Of a DNA stretch of 15,203 nt, positions 12,957 through 15,203 are shown piece by piece; the stretch's first letter is position 1; each line of letters opens with the position of its first letter. The DNA comes from Candidatus Bathyarchaeota archaeon. GTDB lineage: Archaea > Thermoproteota > Bathyarchaeia > TCS64. The position numbers were made by a program, and so were the translations under genes. Below the pieces are notes generated by a model. The model made no database searches. It saw nothing but the letters and a program-made list of their open reading frames with translations, and had not been told where the DNA came from. The DNA is taken from NCBI GenBank assembly GCA_018396515.1, contig JAGTQJ010000022.1, positions 1-15,203 of the forward strand, in the 5' to 3' direction.

Positions 12957-14318
12957 TCAGGGCCAGTGCCAAGGCTGGTGAAGCTTTATGGGTTGATTGG
13001 GCCTCTTCTCCCTTCCATACCTCTGGAGGGGTTTTGTGAGGTGCCTCTGAGCTCTGGGGGGGTGGAAGGTAGATCCCTGTTTTTGGCCTCTCTCCAGTCT
13101 AACAGCCCTTTTCCTCAGTCCTCGATCCTTGAAATCGCATCTCCTGCATCTGAATCCTTTCCCCCTCCCCATGGACTCCATGCTACCCCCGCATACTGGG
13201 CAGGCGGGGTTGAGGAGGAGTATCAAATCCTTCAGCCTAAGGATCTCGAGTTTCTCTAGGTTTATGGTCAAACCGGTGATGCCCTCCCCCTCCCTGACCC
13301 CTCCGGAGGCCCTCACCTCGTCCCCTGGGATAAGGCTTCTAACGACCTCCCTGAACCTCCCCGTTGGCTCATAGGCTGCGCACTCGACCCTGCCAGTTCC
13401 ATCCTCCAGGGTGAAGAATACATGGCCTCCTGGTATCACCCTCGGAGGGCTGAAGACCACTCCAGATACCACCGCCGGGGTGTGGGGCCTTAGATCCGAG
13501 ATCCTCGAAACGGCTCCTAGGTGGGCGTCGGTTCCCTGATTGGTCCTGAAGATGACCCACCTCTCGATGGGCTCCTCCGCCTCTATCATCATACCAGCCC
13601 TATGAACAGCCTCAGGGGACTCCCCCCTAACCCCGAATAGAACCGGGTCCGGGCCGTGGGGGGCTATCAATGGGCGGAGGGTCTCCGGGTCGAGGTTGTT
13701 GAAGGTCTCCGAGCCCATCACATGGTCCATCTCGAGGATGGAGGAGAGGCTGAGCCTCCTGGGTCTCCCACGGTTCTCGGGCCTCCTGTAAGCCAGGAGC
13801 TCGTAGGTGTGGTCCCCCTCGAGCTGGTTTCCAACCGCCGCGAGAGCCCCTATCAGGCCCCTCATCCCCTTATATCCCAGGGCCATGGCGCAGTGCCTCT
13901 CGATCAGGGATTTCGCGTGTTCCAGTGAGACAAGGCCATGGACTGCCTCCTCGGCGAAGAGCTTCAGGGCCTCGGGGACGTCCCCTATGTGGAAGACTAT
14001 GCCCGGCTCCGTCTTCACATCCTCGAACCACCCATTCTCCTCTACCACATCCATGACGCATCCCACTATCAAATCCTCCATCGACTGGTCAGCCTCAACC
14101 CTAAGGCAGACAGCCCCATTCCCCCTCGTCTTCCAAGGGACATTCGGGTTAAGCCTCACGAGGTTGGGATAGTCGATGAACCTGACACCAAGGTTTATGA
14201 GCCTCTCGACCAGTAACGCCGCGATGTAGGTGGTGCAGCCGCCCTCCAAGGAGTCGGTGTCATCTATCCCTATATGAAGGATCAAAGGGGACCAAACCAA
14301 AGGAGGGCGGGGAGGCAT
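12957..14318 (-). CDS. tiaS: tRNA(Ile2) 2-agmatinylcytidine synthetase
   Basis: This encodes up to 453 residues. TiaS uses ATP and agmatine to convert C34 of the CAU anticodon of tRNA-Ile2 into agmatidine, so that AUA is read as isoleucine; it is archaeal and essential. The first domain opens with HIGIDDTDSLEGGCTTYIAA, the defining motif, followed by FIDYPNLVRLNPNVPWKTRG and NGAVCLRVEAD. The middle is the ferredoxin-like part (LIGALAAVGNQ). The OB-fold lies near residues 285-360 (VVSGVVFSPPRVIPGGHVFF, VECAAYEPTG). The C-terminal zinc ribbon has Cys373, Cys376, Cys391 and Cys394, then RHLTKPLQR. A TATA box only about 12 bases before ATG 14318 suggests the real start is a TTG at 14300 or 14285; the latter gives MILHIGIDD. 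It is divergent from the XRE-CBS gene. Confidence 0.93.
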   Translation of the reverse strand: MPPRPPLVWSPLILHIGIDDTDSLEGGCTTYIAALLVERLINLGVRFIDYPNLVRLNPNVPWKTRGNGAVCLRVEADQSMEDLIVGCVMDVVEENGWFEDVKTEPGIVFHIGDVPEALKLFAEEAVHGLVSLEHAKSLIERHCAMALGYKGMRGLIGALAAVGNQLEGDHTYELLAYRRPENRGRPRRLSLSSILEMDHVMGSETFNNLDPETLRPLIAPHGPDPVLFGVRGESPEAVHRAGMMIEAEEPIERWVIFRTNQGTDAHLGAVSRISDLRPHTPAVVSGVVFSPPRVIPGGHVFFTLEDGTGRVECAAYEPTGRFREVVRSLIPGDEVRASGGVREGEGITGLTINLEKLEILRLKDLILLLNPACPVCGGSMESMGRGKGFRCRRCDFKDRGLRKRAVRLERGQKQGSTFHPPRAQRHLTKPLQRYGREKRPNQPIKLHQPWHWP

Positions 14319-14324
14319 AAATAA

Positions 14325-14334
14325 TAATATAAAT
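14325..14334 (-). promoter_or_regulatory. TATA box of tiaS
   Basis: On the minus strand, ATTTATATTA is centred near 14330. Transcription would begin near 14304, inside the longest frame, which argues that translation begins at the TTG at 14300 or 14285. Confidence 0.5.
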
Positions 14335-14372
14335 GGATGGGAGGCCCTACCAGCCGGCTCCCTTCGATGCCT

Positions 14373-14391
14373 TCCATGGACCCTCCATGGA
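14373..14391. promoter_or_regulatory. Paired TCCATGGA palindromes in the divergent promoter region
   Basis: TCCATGGA occurs at 14373-14380 and 14384-14391. Each copy is its own reverse complement and the two are 11 bases apart centre to centre, about one helical turn. They lie between the tiaS promoter and the XRE-CBS promoter. This looks like a dimer-binding operator, but no binding protein is shown. Confidence 0.35.
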
Positions 14392-14412
14392 GATTCTCAG
14401 TGGATGCGAAAA

Positions 14413-14448
14413 GGAATATTAAGTCATAAATTTCATTCCGAAAGGAAT
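14413..14448. promoter_or_regulatory. GGAAT/ATTCC half-site cluster before the XRE-CBS gene
   Basis: GGAAT (14413-14417), ATTCC (14435-14439) and GGAAT (14444-14448) lie within 36 bases. The last two form a dyad around GAAA, and AAAGGAATAT is repeated exactly at 14410-14419 and 14441-14450. The cluster overlaps the likely TATA element (GGAATATC) that is 27-30 bases before ATG 14476. This fits an autoregulatory operator for an XRE repressor. Confidence 0.4.
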
Positions 14449-14475
14449 ATCTCGAACCATAACTCCCCGGTAATG

Positions 14476-15033
14476 ATGTTACCTGAGCTCGACGCCATAG
14501 CCGCTAGGAGGAAGAGGCTCGGCCTCACCCAGTCTAAGCTCGCCGAGCTCACAGGGGTAAGCCAATCCTACATAGCCAAGCTAGAGTCGAGGAGGATCGA
14601 GCCCTCATATAGGAGGATAAAGGCCATCCTAGAGGTGCTGGAGAGCCTCGAACAAAAAAGCGAGATGAGGGCCTCCGAGGTCATGACCCAAGATGTTGTC
14701 AGCGTCCAGGTCAACGACCCAGTCCAGAAGGCGGTCGACCTCATGAGAACCCACGGATTCTCCCAGCTCCCAGTCCTAGACGGGGATAAGCCCGTAGGAA
14801 GCATATCCGAGAGGACCATAATAGAGAGGATGATATATGGAGAGGATAGGGGAACCATTCCAAGGAGGCCCGTATCCGAGGTCATGGACGAGGCCTTCCC
14901 CCAGGTGGGTGAGGACGCACCCATATCCCTACTAACAAGCCTCTTAAGGGTCTACCCAGCCATCTTGGTCTCAAGGAGGGGGAAGATGATCGGGATTGTC
15001 ACCAAGGCAGACCTTTTAAAGACCCTAGGATAA
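14476..15033 (+). CDS. XRE-family HTH regulator with two CBS domains
   Basis: This encodes 185 residues. Residues 1-58 are a Cro/C1-type HTH: IAARRKRLGLTQSKLAELTG, VSQSYIAKLESRRIEPSY and a closing helix RRIKAILEVLESLE. Residues about 66-185 are a tandem CBS pair (Bateman module): VMTQDVVSVQVNDPVQKAVD, FSQLPVLDGDKPVGSIS, then VMDEAFPQVGEDAPISLL and MIGIVTKADLLKTLG. CBS pairs usually sense AMP, ATP or S-adenosylmethionine, so this should be a ligand-controlled transcription factor, a type widespread in archaea. Two adjacent ATGs (14473, 14476) fit the family start, MLP-L. A longer frame begins at 14404 but its first 23 residues are unlike the family and cross the putative operator. It is divergent from tiaS; regulation of its own promoter is likely. 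Confidence 0.88.
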   Translation: MLPELDAIAARRKRLGLTQSKLAELTGVSQSYIAKLESRRIEPSYRRIKAILEVLESLEQKSEMRASEVMTQDVVSVQVNDPVQKAVDLMRTHGFSQLPVLDGDKPVGSISERTIIERMIYGEDRGTIPRRPVSEVMDEAFPQVGEDAPISLLTSLLRVYPAILVSRRGKMIGIVTKADLLKTLG

Positions 15034-15203
15034 CGGTGGAGAGGCCCCTCCGATTACCCCTCCCCCTCAACTCTCGAAAATCAATTCGATAAACTTAATA
15101 TTTAAAGAAAATCTGTAGCCTCATTTAATCATATTTGGACATTTGTGTAAATATGTTTGTGATTCACTATTCTAAGTCATTTAAGCCTTGATGGATTCTA
15201 TTA
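15034..15203. other. Intergenic end of window, nothing recognised
   Basis: A C-rich stretch (15046-15070) after the XRE-CBS stop is followed by A+T-rich sequence. A TATA-like TTAATATTTAAA at about 15095-15106 could be a promoter for a gene beyond the window or a chance run. Confidence 0.4.

Noticed and set aside
14404..14472. The upstream extension of the XRE-CBS gene beginning at ATG 14404.
   Set aside because: The extra residues do not fit the family, cross the putative operator and TATA element, and would require transcription to start further upstream.
15040..15075. A C-rich stretch after the XRE-CBS gene that might be a terminator hairpin.
   Set aside because: Only a four-base stem (GAGG/CCTC) can be formed and no T run follows directly.

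Overview
The window looks like a chromosomal segment of an archaeon from the TACK side of the tree. The evidence is an archaeal proteasome alpha subunit, the archaeal-type phosphoglycerate mutase ApgM, the tRNA-Ile2 agmatidine synthetase TiaS, and ribosomal protein eS25, which to my knowledge is found in TACK lineages and not in Euryarchaeota. TATA boxes sit about 25-30 bases before several start codons, as expected for archaeal, often leaderless, transcripts. Bathyarchaeia or a neighbouring lineage is my guess; nothing in the window decides it.

The left half (1-7960) is an accessory region in visible decay. It holds a doubly frameshifted MGMT-type DNA-binding-domain gene (127-532), a doubly frameshifted MATE efflux gene (694-2054, minus), an intact zinc-ribbon/NTF2-like protein (2192-2719), a ModE-like regulator with a molbindin domain (3341-3901), and an A+T-rich gene fusing an acylphosphatase fold to an 11-heptad coiled coil (4350-5012). 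After these come a 100-codon frame with two stops that overlaps a candidate structured RNA (5493-5792), an intact VapBC pair (5789-6462, minus), and a HEPN-MNT toxin-antitoxin pair broken by two stop codons and a frameshift (6675-7365). Gaps of 450-620 bases between these contain no gene I can identify.

The right half (7963-15033) is compact, G+C-richer and intact. On the plus strand lie apgM, pyrG and a cyclophilin-like (DUF369-type) protein. On the minus strand, read right to left, are tiaS, a small winged-helix-like protein, psmA and rps25e. A plus-strand XRE-CBS regulator is divergent from tiaS; the gap between them contains two 8-bp palindromes one helical turn apart and a separate cluster of GGAAT/ATTCC half-sites.

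Functionally, the right half is housekeeping: glycolysis (3-PGA/2-PGA), CTP synthesis, AUA decoding, protein degradation and the ribosome. The left half is defence, transport and regulation. The most unusual intact item is the acylphosphatase-coiled-coil fusion with a changed phosphate loop. The most testable new item is the TATA-led pair of hairpins at 5601-5710. I found no tRNA or rRNA gene and no complete CRISPR array.
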